NCBI RefSeq assembly: GCF_036880965.1
Contig: NZ_JBAJMV010000001.1
Coordinates: 806,001-870,000, forward strand
DNA from: JAUASW01 sp036880965
GTDB taxonomy: Bacteria > Pseudomonadota > Gammaproteobacteria > Burkholderiales > Burkholderiaceae_C
Length of the DNA: 64,000 nt
Direction of reading: 5' to 3'
Part shown: piece by piece, positions 43,378-52,577 of the stretch
How positions within the stretch are numbered: the first letter of the stretch is position 1
Layout of the letters: each line of letters opens with the position of its first letter
Program-made: the position numbers and the translations under genes
Notes under the pieces: generated by a model
The model's input: the letters and a program-made list of their open reading frames with translations, nothing else
What the model was told of the DNA's origin: nothing
Database searches by the model: none

Positions 43378-43506
43378 GTAAATCCTCGAATTAGAAACAT
43401 CGCATTGCCGGACTGATTATGTCCGCTCGCCAGCCCCCTTGCCGGAAACGACAGGTGGGGTGCTCTTGGCGAAATGACAAGGGCGAGCCGACCCTGCCGA
43501 AATGAC

Positions 43507-43534
43507 AAAGGCGCCGACCTTTCGGCGCGGCGCC
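43507..43534 (-). terminator. Terminator after tig
   Basis: Minus-strand GGCGCCG/CGGCGCC stem (extended inside by CCGA/TCGG) followed by TTTGTCATTT, starting 23 bp after the tig stop. The short T tract suggests partial termination before clpP. Confidence 0.6.
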
Positions 43535-43557
43535 CTCTGGATTCAGCCGAGGCTGGA

Positions 43558-44871
43558 TCAGTTGCCAGCGGCCATCAGCTCATCGAAAGGCAGAGCCTTG
43601 TCGTTGATCTTGGCCTTGGCCAGCACGAAGTCGGTGACGTTGTTTTCAACGACCACGGCTTCCACTTCGGCGAGGCGCTCCCGGTCGCTCAGGTACCAGC
43701 GCACGACGTCAGCGGGCTTCTCATAGCTCTGTGCCAGTTCTTCGATGTGCGCTTGCAGTTGCTCCGGCTTGGCCTGCAAATTGTTCGAACGAACCAGCTC
43801 GCCGACCACCAGTCCCAGACGCACGCGGCGCTCGGCTTGGGGCTTGAACAGCTCTTCAGGGATCGGGGCCTTGTCGGCATCCTTGACGCCGCGCTTCTTC
43901 AGGTCTTCGCGAGCATTGGCAACCAGGCGCTCGGTTTCACTGGCGACCAGGGCATTGGGCACGTCCAACTCAGCCACCGACACCAAGGCTTCCATCACGG
44001 CAGCCTTGTTGCGGGCCAGCACGCGGAACTTCACTTCGCGCTCGAGGTTCTTCTTGATGTCGGCGCGCAGCGCCTCGATCGAAGCATCCTTGATGCCCAG
44101 GGCCTTGGCGAACGCTTCGTTCACTTCAGGCAGGTGCTGGGCTTCGATCTTCTTGACCGTGACCAGGAAGTCTGCTTCCTTGCCGGCCACGTCTGCACTG
44201 TGGTAATCGGCCGGGAAGGCAAGCGGGAAGGTCTTGCCTTCGCCAGCCTTCATGCCGCGCACGGCCTTGTCGAAGGCTTCGAGCATCTGGCCTTCGCCGA
44301 CCATGAACTGGAAGGCTTCGGCCTTGCCGCCGGAGAAGGGTTCGCCGTCGATCTTGCCTTCGAAGTCGACGGTCACGCGGTCGCCTTCGACGACCACGTC
44401 GGCCGCAGCACGCTGGGCGAAGGTGCGGCGCTGCTTGCGCAGGATCTCGACGGTCTTGTCGATCGCTTCTTCGCTCACTTCGCTGCTGACGCGCTCGACT
44501 TCGGCACCGGCCAGGTCGCCGATCTTGACTTCCGGGTAGACCTCGAAGGTGGCGTCGAAGGCCATCTGGCCTTCAGGCGACTGTTCCTTCTGGGCGATGC
44601 GGGGCACGCCGGCCACACGCAGCTTGGCTTCGTTGGCGGCGCTGGAGAAAGCCTCACCCAGCTTGTCGTTCATGACTTCATACTGCACCGAGTAGCCGTA
44701 GCGCTGGGCCACGACGCTCATCGGCACCTTGCCGGGGCGGAAACCGTCAGCCTTGACGGTACGGGCCAGTTTCTTCAGACGGTTCTCGACTTCGCTGTTG
44801 ATGTCAGCGGCCGCCAGCGTGAGCGTGATGCGGCGTTCGAGCTTTTCGAGGGTTTCGACGGTAACGGCCAT
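43558..44871 (-). CDS. tig: Trigger factor
   Basis: Trigger factor is the ribosome-bound chaperone and peptidyl-prolyl isomerase. The 437-residue protein has the N-terminal ribosome-binding domain with the GFRPGKVPMSVVAQRYG signature (residues about 44-60), the FKBP-type domain near 150-245 and a long helical C-terminal domain. It starts 23 bp after the 3' end of tRNA-Leu(UAG) on the same strand and opens the tig-clpP-clpX-lon block. Confidence 0.98.
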   Translation of the reverse strand: MAVTVETLEKLERRITLTLAAADINSEVENRLKKLARTVKADGFRPGKVPMSVVAQRYGYSVQYEVMNDKLGEAFSSAANEAKLRVAGVPRIAQKEQSPEGQMAFDATFEVYPEVKIGDLAGAEVERVSSEVSEEAIDKTVEILRKQRRTFAQRAAADVVVEGDRVTVDFEGKIDGEPFSGGKAEAFQFMVGEGQMLEAFDKAVRGMKAGEGKTFPLAFPADYHSADVAGKEADFLVTVKKIEAQHLPEVNEAFAKALGIKDASIEALRADIKKNLEREVKFRVLARNKAAVMEALVSVAELDVPNALVASETERLVANAREDLKKRGVKDADKAPIPEELFKPQAERRVRLGLVVGELVRSNNLQAKPEQLQAHIEELAQSYEKPADVVRWYLSDRERLAEVEAVVVENNVTDFVLAKAKINDKALPFDELMAAGN

Positions 44872-44894
44872 GTTGGACTCAATACAAAGTTAGC

Positions 44895-44981
44895 TGGTGC
44901 GCGGGGCCGGACTCGAACCGGCACGCCGGTGAAGGCGTCAGGACCTAAACCTGGTGCGTCTACCAATTTCGCCACCCGCGC
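44895..44981 (-). tRNA. tRNA-Leu(UAG)
   Basis: A class II tRNA of 87 bases with encoded CCA: acceptor GCGCGGG, anticodon loop TTTAGGT (TAG), long variable arm and T-arm CCGGTTCGAGTCCGG. It lies immediately upstream of tig and may share a transcript with it. Together with tRNA-Leu(UAA) at 38144 it decodes the CTA/CTN and TTA codons relevant to the leader described at 57874. Confidence 0.96.
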
Positions 44982-45044
44982 GGCGTTGTCTCAGGCCTGC
45001 GTCCGGGGATAGATATTCCGTCGGCAAGCCTGTGGCGATTCGGC

Positions 45045-45072
45045 AAACCGGCGATTGTAGCCGCTTCGCCGG
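45045..45072 (-). terminator. Likely terminator of the RND pump operon
   Basis: Minus-strand CCGGCGA/TCGCCGG (7 bp, 11-base loop) followed by TTT, about 19 bp after the RND permease stop and before tRNA-Leu. Confidence 0.5.
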
Positions 45073-45090
45073 GGCAAAAATCTTGCAGCC

Positions 45091-48000
45091 TTACAAACGA
45101 GAAGGCTCGACCGGGCGCTTGACCCGGAACCAGGCGGCATACATGGCCGGCAAGGCCAGCAGGGTGAGCACCGTGGCGACGATCAGGCCGCCCATGATGG
45201 CCACGGCCATCGGCCCCCAGAACACCGAGCGCGACAGCGGCACCATGGCCAGCACGGCCGCCGCCGCCGTCAGCACGATGGGTCGGAAACGCCGCACCGC
45301 CGACTCGGCAATCGCGTTCCAGGCCGGCACGCCACGCTCGCGGTCCTGCTCGATCTGGTCGATCAGGATCACCGAGTTGCGCTGGATCATGCCCATCAGC
45401 GCAATCACGCCGAGCAAGGCGACGAAGCCGAACGGCCGGTTCAAGAGCAGCAAGGCGCCAGCCACGCCGGCAATGCCCAGTGGCCCGGTCAGAAAGACCA
45501 GCATGGCTCGCGAGAAGCTCTGCAGCTGCAGCATCAGGAGCGTGAAGGTGATGAACAGCATCATCGGCACGCCGGCCGCAATCGAGCCCTGGCCCTTGCT
45601 GCTCTCCTCCACCGCACCGGCCACCTCGATGTAATAGCCATTGGGCATCTTGGCCTGCAGCTTCTGCAGCGCGGGCCAGACTTGCGCGGTCACTGTCGCA
45701 CCCTGAAGACCTTCGACCACATCGCCCTGCACGGTCACCGCATAGTTGCGGCCTTCGCGCCACAGCACGCCAGGCTCCCAGTCGAAACTGACCTTGGCGA
45801 TCTGCGTCAGCGGGATCGCGCGGCCGCTCGCCGTAGGTACATAGGCGTTGGCAATGTCTGAGATGGCATTGCGCTCGTCGGCGGGCTGGCGCAGCACGAT
45901 GTCGATCAGGCGGTCGCCCTCGCGGTACTGGCCCACCACGGAACCCGACAGCAAGGTGCGCGACGCTTGCGCGAGGCTCTGGCTGGTCACGCCCAGCGCG
46001 CGTGCCTTGTCCTGGTCGACGTCGAGCTTCAACGCTTTGACCGATTCGTTCCAGTTGTCGTTCACCCCGCGCATGTTCGGGTTGGCGCGCAGGATTTCCT
46101 TGGCCTGGTCGGCCCAGGCGCGCACGGTCTTGACGTCCTGACCCAGCACACGGAACTGCACCGGATAGGGTACCGGCGGGCCGTTGGGCAGCAACTTGAT
46201 GCGCGAGCGCACATCCGGGAATTCAGCGGCAAGCAGCGCCGGCAGACGCTGACGCAGCGCCTCCCGCTCGGCCAGGCTGCTCGGCAGCACGATGGCTTGC
46301 GTCACATTGGTCTGCGGGAACACCTGGTCCAGGGGCAGATAGAAACGCGGCACGCCGCTGCCCACCCACATGGTCACCGAGGACACGCCCGGCTCCTTCA
46401 TCAAGCGGGCCTCGAAGCGCTTGGCCACGGCTTCGCTCTGCTGCATGGTCGCGCCTTCCGGCAGCCACAGGTCGACCATCACCTCGGGGCGGCTTGAGTC
46501 AGGGAAGAACTGCTGCTGCACCTTGCCCATGCCAGCGAGGCCCAGGGCGAAGACCAGCACCGTCATGCCTATCGTCTTCCAGCGATGCTCGACGCACCAG
46601 TACACCAGCTTGCGGAAGCGGTTGTAGAACGGCGTGTCAAACAACTCATGCACTTCGCCGTCCTTGGGCTTGTGCGTCTTCAGGAGCAGCGCGCCGAGGT
46701 AAGGCACGAAGTAGACCGACACCACCCAGGAGATCAAGAGCGCAGCCGCGGTGACCGCAAAGATGGCATAGGTGTATTCGCCGGTCATCGACTTGGCCAT
46801 GCCGATGGGCAGGAAGCCTACCGCGGTGATCAAGGTGCCGGTGAGCATGGGCATAGCCGTCGCGTCGTACGCGAAGGTGGCCGCATGCATCTTGTCGTAG
46901 CCCTCCTCGAGCTTGCGCACCATCATCTCGACCGCAATGATGGCGTCATCCACCAGCAAGCCGAGCGCAATGATCAGCGAGCCCAGCGAAATCTTGTGCA
47001 GGCCCACACCCCAATAGAACATCGTGACGAAGGTGATCGCCAGGACCAGCGGGATGGTGATGGCCACGACCAGGCCGGGCCAGATGTCGATGCGCCAGGG
47101 CCGCGTGTGCAAACCCAGAGAGATGAAGCTGACGACAAGCACGATCACCACGGCCTCGATCAGCACCTGAACGAACTCTTTGACAGAGCGGGCCACGGCT
47201 TGTGGCTGGTCTTGCACCTGCTGCAGCTCGATGCCGGCGGGCAGCGCCGCGCGGATCTGCTTGGTGGTCTTCTGCAGGCTCTTGCCCAGCGAGATGATGT
47301 CGCCACCCTTGCTCATCGACACGCCCAGGGCAATCACCTCACGGCCCTGGTGGCGCACCATGACGGCCGGCGGATCGGCGTACTCGCGCTTGACGACGCC
47401 GATATCGCTCAGCTTGATCGTGCTGGCCACGCCGGTGGCCGGGTTGATGCCGCGAATCGGAAATTCGCGCAGAGCGTCGACGGAATTGAACTGCCCTGCC
47501 ACCCGCACCTGGAGGTTGCTGCTGCCCGCATTGAGCAAGCCGGCGCCTTCCACGGCGTTCTGAGCATTGAGCTGTCCGATGACCTGATTCAGGTCCAGGC
47601 CCAGCTCGGCCAGGCGCTTGTGCGATATCTCGACAAAGAGCTTTTCGGGCTGCACGCCAAAGGTTTCCACCTTGGCCACGTCAGGCACCTTGAGCAGTTC
47701 GCTGCGCACTCGCTCGGCATGCTGACGCAATTCCTCGCGTGAAAACCCATCGGCAGAGAGGGCAAAGATGGAGCCGTAGACGTCGCCGAACTCGTCGTTG
47801 AAGCCGGGGCCGAGAACACCTTGCGGAAGCGTGGCGCGCATGTCGCCGATCTTCTTGCGCACCTGATACCAGACCTCAGGCACCTCCTTGGGCGGCGAGT
47901 TGTCTTTCAGCTGGAAGATGGTCAGCGATTCGCCCGGCTTGGTGTAGGAGCGGATCTTGTCCGAGTACGGCACTTCCTGCAGCGTCTTCTCGATTTTGTC

Positions 48001-48231
48001 CGTCACCTGCTCGGCCATCTGCTGGGCCGTCGCACCAGGCCAATAGGCCTGCACCACCATGGCGCGGAAGGTGAAGGGCGGATCTTCATCCTGACCCAGC
48101 TGGAAGTAGGCGGCGAAGCCCGTCACCATCAGCACGATCATCAGGTAGCGCGTAAGCGCGGGATGCTCCAGCGCCCATCGGGACACATTGAAATGCGAGG
48201 TCCCCGGGGCGCGGCTCGGATTGCTGTTCAT
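45091..48231 (-). CDS. RND efflux pump inner-membrane permease (AcrB/TriC-like)
   Basis: This 1046-residue protein is a hydrophobe/amphiphile RND permease with 12 predicted helices and two large periplasmic loops. The helix-4 proton-relay pair is intact in GLLVDDAIIAVEMM. The helix-10 position occupied by Lys940 in AcrB is Arg here (GMIQRNSVILID). The N-terminus keeps the cytoplasmic HPALTRYLMIVLMVTGF start. It differs from AcrB in details and looks closer to the TriC-type branch. It follows its adaptor by 16 bp. No outer-membrane TolC-like gene is in the window. The substrate range is unknown. Confidence 0.93.
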   Translation of the reverse strand: MNSNPSRAPGTSHFNVSRWALEHPALTRYLMIVLMVTGFAAYFQLGQDEDPPFTFRAMVVQAYWPGATAQQMAEQVTDKIEKTLQEVPYSDKIRSYTKPGESLTIFQLKDNSPPKEVPEVWYQVRKKIGDMRATLPQGVLGPGFNDEFGDVYGSIFALSADGFSREELRQHAERVRSELLKVPDVAKVETFGVQPEKLFVEISHKRLAELGLDLNQVIGQLNAQNAVEGAGLLNAGSSNLQVRVAGQFNSVDALREFPIRGINPATGVASTIKLSDIGVVKREYADPPAVMVRHQGREVIALGVSMSKGGDIISLGKSLQKTTKQIRAALPAGIELQQVQDQPQAVARSVKEFVQVLIEAVVIVLVVSFISLGLHTRPWRIDIWPGLVVAITIPLVLAITFVTMFYWGVGLHKISLGSLIIALGLLVDDAIIAVEMMVRKLEEGYDKMHAATFAYDATAMPMLTGTLITAVGFLPIGMAKSMTGEYTYAIFAVTAAALLISWVVSVYFVPYLGALLLKTHKPKDGEVHELFDTPFYNRFRKLVYWCVEHRWKTIGMTVLVFALGLAGMGKVQQQFFPDSSRPEVMVDLWLPEGATMQQSEAVAKRFEARLMKEPGVSSVTMWVGSGVPRFYLPLDQVFPQTNVTQAIVLPSSLAEREALRQRLPALLAAEFPDVRSRIKLLPNGPPVPYPVQFRVLGQDVKTVRAWADQAKEILRANPNMRGVNDNWNESVKALKLDVDQDKARALGVTSQSLAQASRTLLSGSVVGQYREGDRLIDIVLRQPADERNAISDIANAYVPTASGRAIPLTQIAKVSFDWEPGVLWREGRNYAVTVQGDVVEGLQGATVTAQVWPALQKLQAKMPNGYYIEVAGAVEESSKGQGSIAAGVPMMLFITFTLLMLQLQSFSRAMLVFLTGPLGIAGVAGALLLLNRPFGFVALLGVIALMGMIQRNSVILIDQIEQDRERGVPAWNAIAESAVRRFRPIVLTAAAAVLAMVPLSRSVFWGPMAVAIMGGLIVATVLTLLALPAMYAAWFRVKRPVEPSRL

Positions 48232-48247
48232 GCGAGAGCTCTCCGGG

Positions 48248-49390
48248 TCAGCGCGAAGCGGCAGCGGGCAGTGTGGCTGCGGGCGCTACAGCTGCAGCGG
48301 GCGGCTTGCCATTGACGTCGTAGCGGCGCACCTTTTGCCCAGTCGTCAGCACGTGCACACCGGCCACCACCACTTCCTGCCCGGTGGACAAGCCGCCGAC
48401 GATCACCACCTCGTTGCCGTCCACACCCCCGACCTGCACCGCTTGCGACTTGACCGTCATCGTGGCGGGATCGAGCAACCAGACGCTGCTCTTGCCATCC
48501 AGCTCCAGCACGGCCGCCAGCGGCAACTTGATGATGTTGTCGGTGCGCGGCAGTTCCAGCAGCACTGTCGCCGTCTGGCCGAGCTTCAATTCAGTGTTGC
48601 GACCACCATCAGCCTTGAAAAGAAAGGTGCGGGTGACTGGGTCGGCCGCAGCCGACACCTCACGCAGCGTCAGGTCCTGCGCCGTCTGGCCCTGCCCCCA
48701 CAGTCGCACCTTCAGGGCGCCGGGCTGGCTGGCCGCGGCTCGCAGCAAGGCCACCTTATCCTCAGGCACGGAAAACACCACATCGCGAGGCCCGTCCTGG
48801 GCCACGCGCACGATGGGTGTGCCCGCGCCCACCACCATGCCGGGCTCGGCATCGACACCGGTAACCACCCCTGCGTGGTCCGCCACCAGCTGCGCATAAG
48901 CCGCCTGGTTGCCCTGTACTCCGGCCTGGGCCCGGGCTTGATCGAGCTGCGCCTGAGCGGCCTTGAAAGCCGTGTCGCGGCGCTCCAGTTCGGCGGCGCT
49001 GATGAAGCCCTGGTCGCGCAACTCAATGAAGCGCTTGAGTTCGGCGCCGAGCTGGTCGCGATTGGCTCGTGCAGCGAGCACACCGGCCTTGGCTGCATCC
49101 TGCGCCAGCACCAGGTCCTGGGCATCGATCTGGGCCAGCAATTGGCCCTGGCGAACGGAATCGCCAACATTGACCTTGCGGCTCAAGAGCTTGCCGCCCA
49201 CCCGGAATGACAGGCGGGATTCAGTCCGCGCCTTCACCTCGCCAGCAAACTCCAGCACCATGCCGGCGCTGCCACTGTCCAGCTTCAGGGTCCGCACCGA
49301 ACGCTCGGGCTCCGGCGCAGGCGCCTGCTTGCTGCAGGCCGCCAGCACGGCCAGGGCGAGCACGACGAGGGCAGTTCGAACTTGGGGCAT
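48248..49390 (-). CDS. RND efflux pump periplasmic adaptor lipoprotein
   Basis: This membrane-fusion protein links the RND permease to an outer-membrane channel. The 380-residue protein has a lipoprotein signal with lipobox LAAC (Cys19). A split lipoyl/hairpin region follows (KVNVGDSVRQGQLLAQID, then ADHAGVVTGVDAEPGMVVG), then beta-barrel and membrane-proximal domains. The ATG at 49390 has GAGG six bases upstream; a much longer in-frame extension crosses the promoter and is rejected. It is the first gene of the adaptor-permease operon and is controlled by the promoter/operator at 49457-49503. Confidence 0.93.
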   Translation of the reverse strand: MPQVRTALVVLALAVLAACSKQAPAPEPERSVRTLKLDSGSAGMVLEFAGEVKARTESRLSFRVGGKLLSRKVNVGDSVRQGQLLAQIDAQDLVLAQDAAKAGVLAARANRDQLGAELKRFIELRDQGFISAAELERRDTAFKAAQAQLDQARAQAGVQGNQAAYAQLVADHAGVVTGVDAEPGMVVGAGTPIVRVAQDGPRDVVFSVPEDKVALLRAAASQPGALKVRLWGQGQTAQDLTLREVSAAADPVTRTFLFKADGGRNTELKLGQTATVLLELPRTDNIIKLPLAAVLELDGKSSVWLLDPATMTVKSQAVQVGGVDGNEVVIVGGLSTGQEVVVAGVHVLTTGQKVRRYDVNGKPPAAAVAPAATLPAAASR

Positions 49391-49456
49391 GAGAACCTCG
49401 TGAAAAGCGGGTCGGCATGCCCGAGCAAAAGCCCGCTGCAGCCCCGTTCCGCAGTA

Positions 49457-49474
49457 ACTGACTAATTGGTCAGT
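49457..49474. promoter_or_regulatory. TetR-type operator palindrome at the RND pump promoter
   Basis: ACTGACTAATTGGTCAGT is an 18-bp palindrome with a single mismatched pair, arms ACTGAC/GTCAGT. It lies directly downstream of the -10 box of the pump promoter, so a bound repressor would block the start site. The pattern resembles operators of TetR-family repressors of efflux pumps. No TetR gene is adjacent, so the regulator is encoded elsewhere. Confidence 0.65.
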
Positions 49475-49503
49475 AATGTATTCAGCGGCCACCACGCTGT
49501 CAA
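49475..49503 (-). promoter_or_regulatory. Sigma-70 promoter of the RND pump operon
   Basis: On the minus strand a perfect TTGACA (49503 to 49498), a 17-bp spacer and TACATT (49480 to 49475) form the best housekeeping promoter seen in the window. The start site falls within the palindrome and gives a leader of about 75 bases before the adaptor gene. Confidence 0.65.
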
Positions 49504-49555
49504 ACCCGCCGAAGGGGGCGCCAATGACAACGAAGCCTTCCCAAAAACACACACA

Positions 49556-50419
49556 ATGCCGCTCGTGAGCATAGAGCACTACGAGAACTTTCCTGTTGCT
49601 TCCTGGCTGTGCCCGCCGGCATTGCGGCCGGCCATTGCAGCCATTTACTGGTTCGCGCGCACCGCGGATGACCTGGCCGACGAGGGTGACGCCGATGCCT
49701 CGCAGCGCCTGGCCGACCTCCAGGCCTATCGCGAAGACCTCCGCGCCATGGCAGCCGGCCGGCATGTCTCGTCGCGATGGACCGGGGTGTTCGCGGCGCT
49801 GGGGCCGGTGTTCCGCCAGTACGCCCTGCCCTTGCAGTTGCTGGACGACCTGCTGGACGCCTTCATCCAGGACCTGCACAAGACCCGGTATTCAGACCGG
49901 CTGGAACTGCTGGACTACTGCCGGCGTTCGGCCAACCCGGTCGGCCGCCTGCTCCTGCACCTCTACGGCATCCAGGACACCGAGGCGCTGCGCCGATCCG
50001 ACGCCATCTGCACCAGCCTGCAATTGATCAACTTCTGGCAAGACCCCAGCCGCGACATACCGAACGGCCGCTGCTACGCGCCGACCAGCGACCTGGCGCG
50101 CCACGGCATGAGCAGCCAGGACTGGCTGCGCGGCCAGGACAGCCCGGCCAGCCGCGCCTTGCTGGCCGAGCTTTGCGGCTGGGCCCGGGAGCTGATGGAC
50201 AAGGGCGCGCCACTGGTGCACCAGATACCAGGGCGGGCCGGCTGGGAGTTGCGCCTGGTTGTCCAGGGCGGACTCAGGATTCTTGAGAAAATCGCCCACA
50301 TGGATTTCGCCACCTTGCAGCAGCGCCCAGTCCTTGGGGCCTTCGACACCTTGCCCATGCTCTGGCGTGCCCTGCGCATGCCCCGCTCGGCCGACCTCAT
50401 GCTGGAGGCCCGCTCTTGA
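49556..50419 (+). CDS. hpnC: HpnC, hydroxysqualene synthase
   Basis: HpnC is a squalene/phytoene-synthase-fold enzyme that converts presqualene diphosphate to hydroxysqualene. The 287-residue protein begins MPLVSIEHYENFPVASWLCP, typical for HpnC. Its diphosphate-binding motifs are degenerate compared with HpnD: RTADDLADEGDAD and NFWQDPSRD. The ATG at 49556 lacks a clear ribosome site; a GTG three codons later (49565) is an alternative. An in-frame extension to 49466 lies in the TetR operator region and is rejected. It overlaps hpnD by four bases and opens the squalene operon. Confidence 0.92.
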   Translation: MPLVSIEHYENFPVASWLCPPALRPAIAAIYWFARTADDLADEGDADASQRLADLQAYREDLRAMAAGRHVSSRWTGVFAALGPVFRQYALPLQLLDDLLDAFIQDLHKTRYSDRLELLDYCRRSANPVGRLLLHLYGIQDTEALRRSDAICTSLQLINFWQDPSRDIPNGRCYAPTSDLARHGMSSQDWLRGQDSPASRALLAELCGWARELMDKGAPLVHQIPGRAGWELRLVVQGGLRILEKIAHMDFATLQQRPVLGAFDTLPMLWRALRMPRSADLMLEARS

Positions 50420-51264
50420 CCCCCGAGCAGTATGTGCAGGACAAGGCGGCCAAGAGTGGCTCGAGTTTCTACTACGCCTTTCTCTTCCTGCCGCCGCCGC
50501 GCCGCGCCGCGATCACGGCTTTCTATGCCTTCTGCCGCGAGGTGGATGACGTCGTCGATGAGACGCAAGACACCGGCGTTGCCGCCACCAAGCTCGCCTG
50601 GTGGCGCAAGGAGGCAGCCAGCGCCTTTGCCGGCCAGCCGCAGCATCCGGTGATGAAGGCATTGATGCCGCATTGCGCGCCTTTCGACATCCGGCTGGAG
50701 CATCTGATGGCAGTGATCGAAGGCTGCCAGATGGATCTGGAGCAGACCCGCTACCTGGACTACCCCGGCCTGCAGAGGTACTGCCACCTGGTGGCCGGTA
50801 TCGTTGGCGAAGTGGCGGCGCGAATATTCGGCCAGGAGGATGCCCAAACCACCGCCTACGCCCACAAGCTCGGCCAGGCCATGCAGCTCACCAACATCAT
50901 TCGCGATGTCGGCGACGACGCGCGGCGCGGCCGCATCTACCTGCCGGTCAGCGAACTTCAGCAGTTCGACGTGAAGGCGCATGAGATCCTCAAGCGCGAC
51001 CGGCCCTGGGGCTACAGCGAGCGCTTCACGGCCCTGATGAAGTTCCAGGCCGAGCGCGCCCATCGCCTTTACGACGAAGCCTTCGCCCTGCTGCCTGAGG
51101 CGGACCGCAAGCCGCAAAAGCCCGGGATGATGATGGCCAATATCTACCGCGCGCTTCTGCGCGAGATCGAGGCCGAGAACTTTCAGGTGCTGCACCAGCG
51201 CATTTCGCTGACACCATTGCGCAAGCTCTGGATAGCGATGCGCACCAACTGGCGCGGCCGCTGA
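50416..51264 (+). CDS. hpnD: HpnD, presqualene diphosphate synthase
   Basis: HpnD condenses two farnesyl diphosphates to presqualene diphosphate. The 282-residue protein shows both Asp-rich motifs, FCREVDDVVDE and NIIRDVGDDARRGRIYLP. The start is an unusual TTG at 50416 that overlaps the hpnC stop (TTGA), preceded by GGAGG seven bases upstream. The next in-frame ATG would remove about 80 residues including part of the catalytic domain. The one-base overlap with hpnE (TGATG) implies coupling. Confidence 0.94.
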   Translation: MTPEQYVQDKAAKSGSSFYYAFLFLPPPRRAAITAFYAFCREVDDVVDETQDTGVAATKLAWWRKEAASAFAGQPQHPVMKALMPHCAPFDIRLEHLMAVIEGCQMDLEQTRYLDYPGLQRYCHLVAGIVGEVAARIFGQEDAQTTAYAHKLGQAMQLTNIIRDVGDDARRGRIYLPVSELQQFDVKAHEILKRDRPWGYSERFTALMKFQAERAHRLYDEAFALLPEADRKPQKPGMMMANIYRALLREIEAENFQVLHQRISLTPLRKLWIAMRTNWRGR

Positions 51265-52577
51265 TGCAGGCGCCTCGCCGCGTGGCCGTCGTGGGCGGCG
51301 GCTGGGCGGGTCTGGCCGCGGCTGTGCGCGCCACCGAGCTCGGCGCACACGTGACCTTGTTCGAGATGTCGGGCCAATGGGGCGGGCGGGCCCGCAGCGT
51401 GAGCGACCAGTCGCCACTGCTCGATAACGGCCAGCACATCCTGATCGGCGCCTACCGTGACACCCTGGCCCTGATGCGCCGCGTCGGCGCCGATCCGGAT
51501 CGACTGTTCTTGCGCACGCCACTGCGGCTGCGCTATCCCGATCATGAAGGCTTGCGCCTGCCTGGCGGCCAGCCGCTGCTTTCCTTCCTGCGCGGCGTCC
51601 TGCGCTACGAGCGCTGGCCGTGGCGGGCGCGCCTGGCCTTGCTCGCGCAAAGCTCCGCCTGGTTGTTCAGTGGCTTCAAGTGCCCGCCGGGGCTGAGCGT
51701 TGCCCAGCTGTGCGCACGGCTGCCCGAGCCGGTCCGCGTCGATCTGGTCGAGCCGCTCTGCGTCGCGGCGCTGAACACGCCGGCCGAGCGCGCCAGCGCC
51801 CAGGTCTTTCTGAGGGTGTTGCAGGACGCCATGTTCAGCGGCCCGGGTTCGGCCGACCTGCTGCTGCCCCGCAGGCCGCTGGGCGACCTCCTGCCCTCGC
51901 CCGCCGCTGACTGGCTTCAAACTCAAGGTGCAGACTTGCGCCTGGGACGGCGAGCTCAGGACCTGCAGCCCATGGAGGACGGCCGATGGCAGATCGACGG
52001 CGAGCATTTCGATGCGGTCGTGCTGGCATGCCCGCCGATGGAAGCGGCCAGGCTCACGCAGCCTGCCTCGCCAATCTGGGCCGAGCAGGCGCGCAGCTTG
52101 CGATACGAGCCCATCATCACGGTCTACCTGCGCCAGCCCGGCGCATGCCTGGCAGCACCGATGGTGGCGCTCCACGAATCGCCCAGCGCTCCAGCCCAAT
52201 TCGCATTCGACCATGGGCAGTTGAGCGGCCAGGCCGGGCTGTTTGCCTTCGTCATCAGCGGCGCCCAGGCCTGGGTCGACGCCGGCTTGCAGGTGGCTGG
52301 CAACGCTGTTGAAGCGCAGGCAAGGGCCGCGTTGGGCTGGCAGGGCGCTATCGAGCGGGTTCGCGTCCTGGCCGAGAAAAGGGCCACATTCGCGTGCACG
52401 CCAGGCCTGGCCCGCCCACCGGCGCTGATCGCTTCAGGGCTCATCGCTGCCGGCGACTATGTGGCCGGCCCCTACCCTGCCACGCTGGAAGGCGCAGTCC
52501 GATCCGGCCTCGCTGCCGCCAATGTGGCCATTTCGCCATGTAAAACGGGTGCGAAATCGACCACAATGGCGGCATGA
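51264..52577 (+). CDS. hpnE: HpnE, squalene-associated FAD-dependent desaturase
   Basis: HpnE is a flavoenzyme of the amine oxidase/phytoene desaturase fold that reduces hydroxysqualene to squalene. The 437-residue protein has the N-terminal dinucleotide motif VAVVGGGWAGLAAA, then GGRARSVSDQSPLLDNGQHILIG, typical for HpnE. The C-terminal FAD segment is IAAGDYVAGPYPATLEGAVRSG. Its stop overlaps the IclR gene's ATG (ATGA). No squalene-hopene cyclase (shc) lies in the window, so whether hopanoids are made depends on genes elsewhere. Confidence 0.93.
   Translation: MQAPRRVAVVGGGWAGLAAAVRATELGAHVTLFEMSGQWGGRARSVSDQSPLLDNGQHILIGAYRDTLALMRRVGADPDRLFLRTPLRLRYPDHEGLRLPGGQPLLSFLRGVLRYERWPWRARLALLAQSSAWLFSGFKCPPGLSVAQLCARLPEPVRVDLVEPLCVAALNTPAERASAQVFLRVLQDAMFSGPGSADLLLPRRPLGDLLPSPAADWLQTQGADLRLGRRAQDLQPMEDGRWQIDGEHFDAVVLACPPMEAARLTQPASPIWAEQARSLRYEPIITVYLRQPGACLAAPMVALHESPSAPAQFAFDHGQLSGQAGLFAFVISGAQAWVDAGLQVAGNAVEAQARAALGWQGAIERVRVLAEKRATFACTPGLARPPALIASGLIAAGDYVAGPYPATLEGAVRSGLAAANVAISPCKTGAKSTTMAA

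Noticed and set aside
49466..49555. N-terminal extension of hpnC starting at an upstream ATG
   Set aside because: It would begin inside the TetR-type palindrome and its sequence does not look like HpnC, which starts close to IEHYENFPVASW.
49556..52577. Carotenoid (phytoene synthase/desaturase) cluster
   Set aside because: Two synthase paralogs plus a desaturase in the order C-D-E, with the HpnC-type N-terminus HYENFPVASW, fit squalene synthesis better; no lycopene cyclase or crt genes are present.
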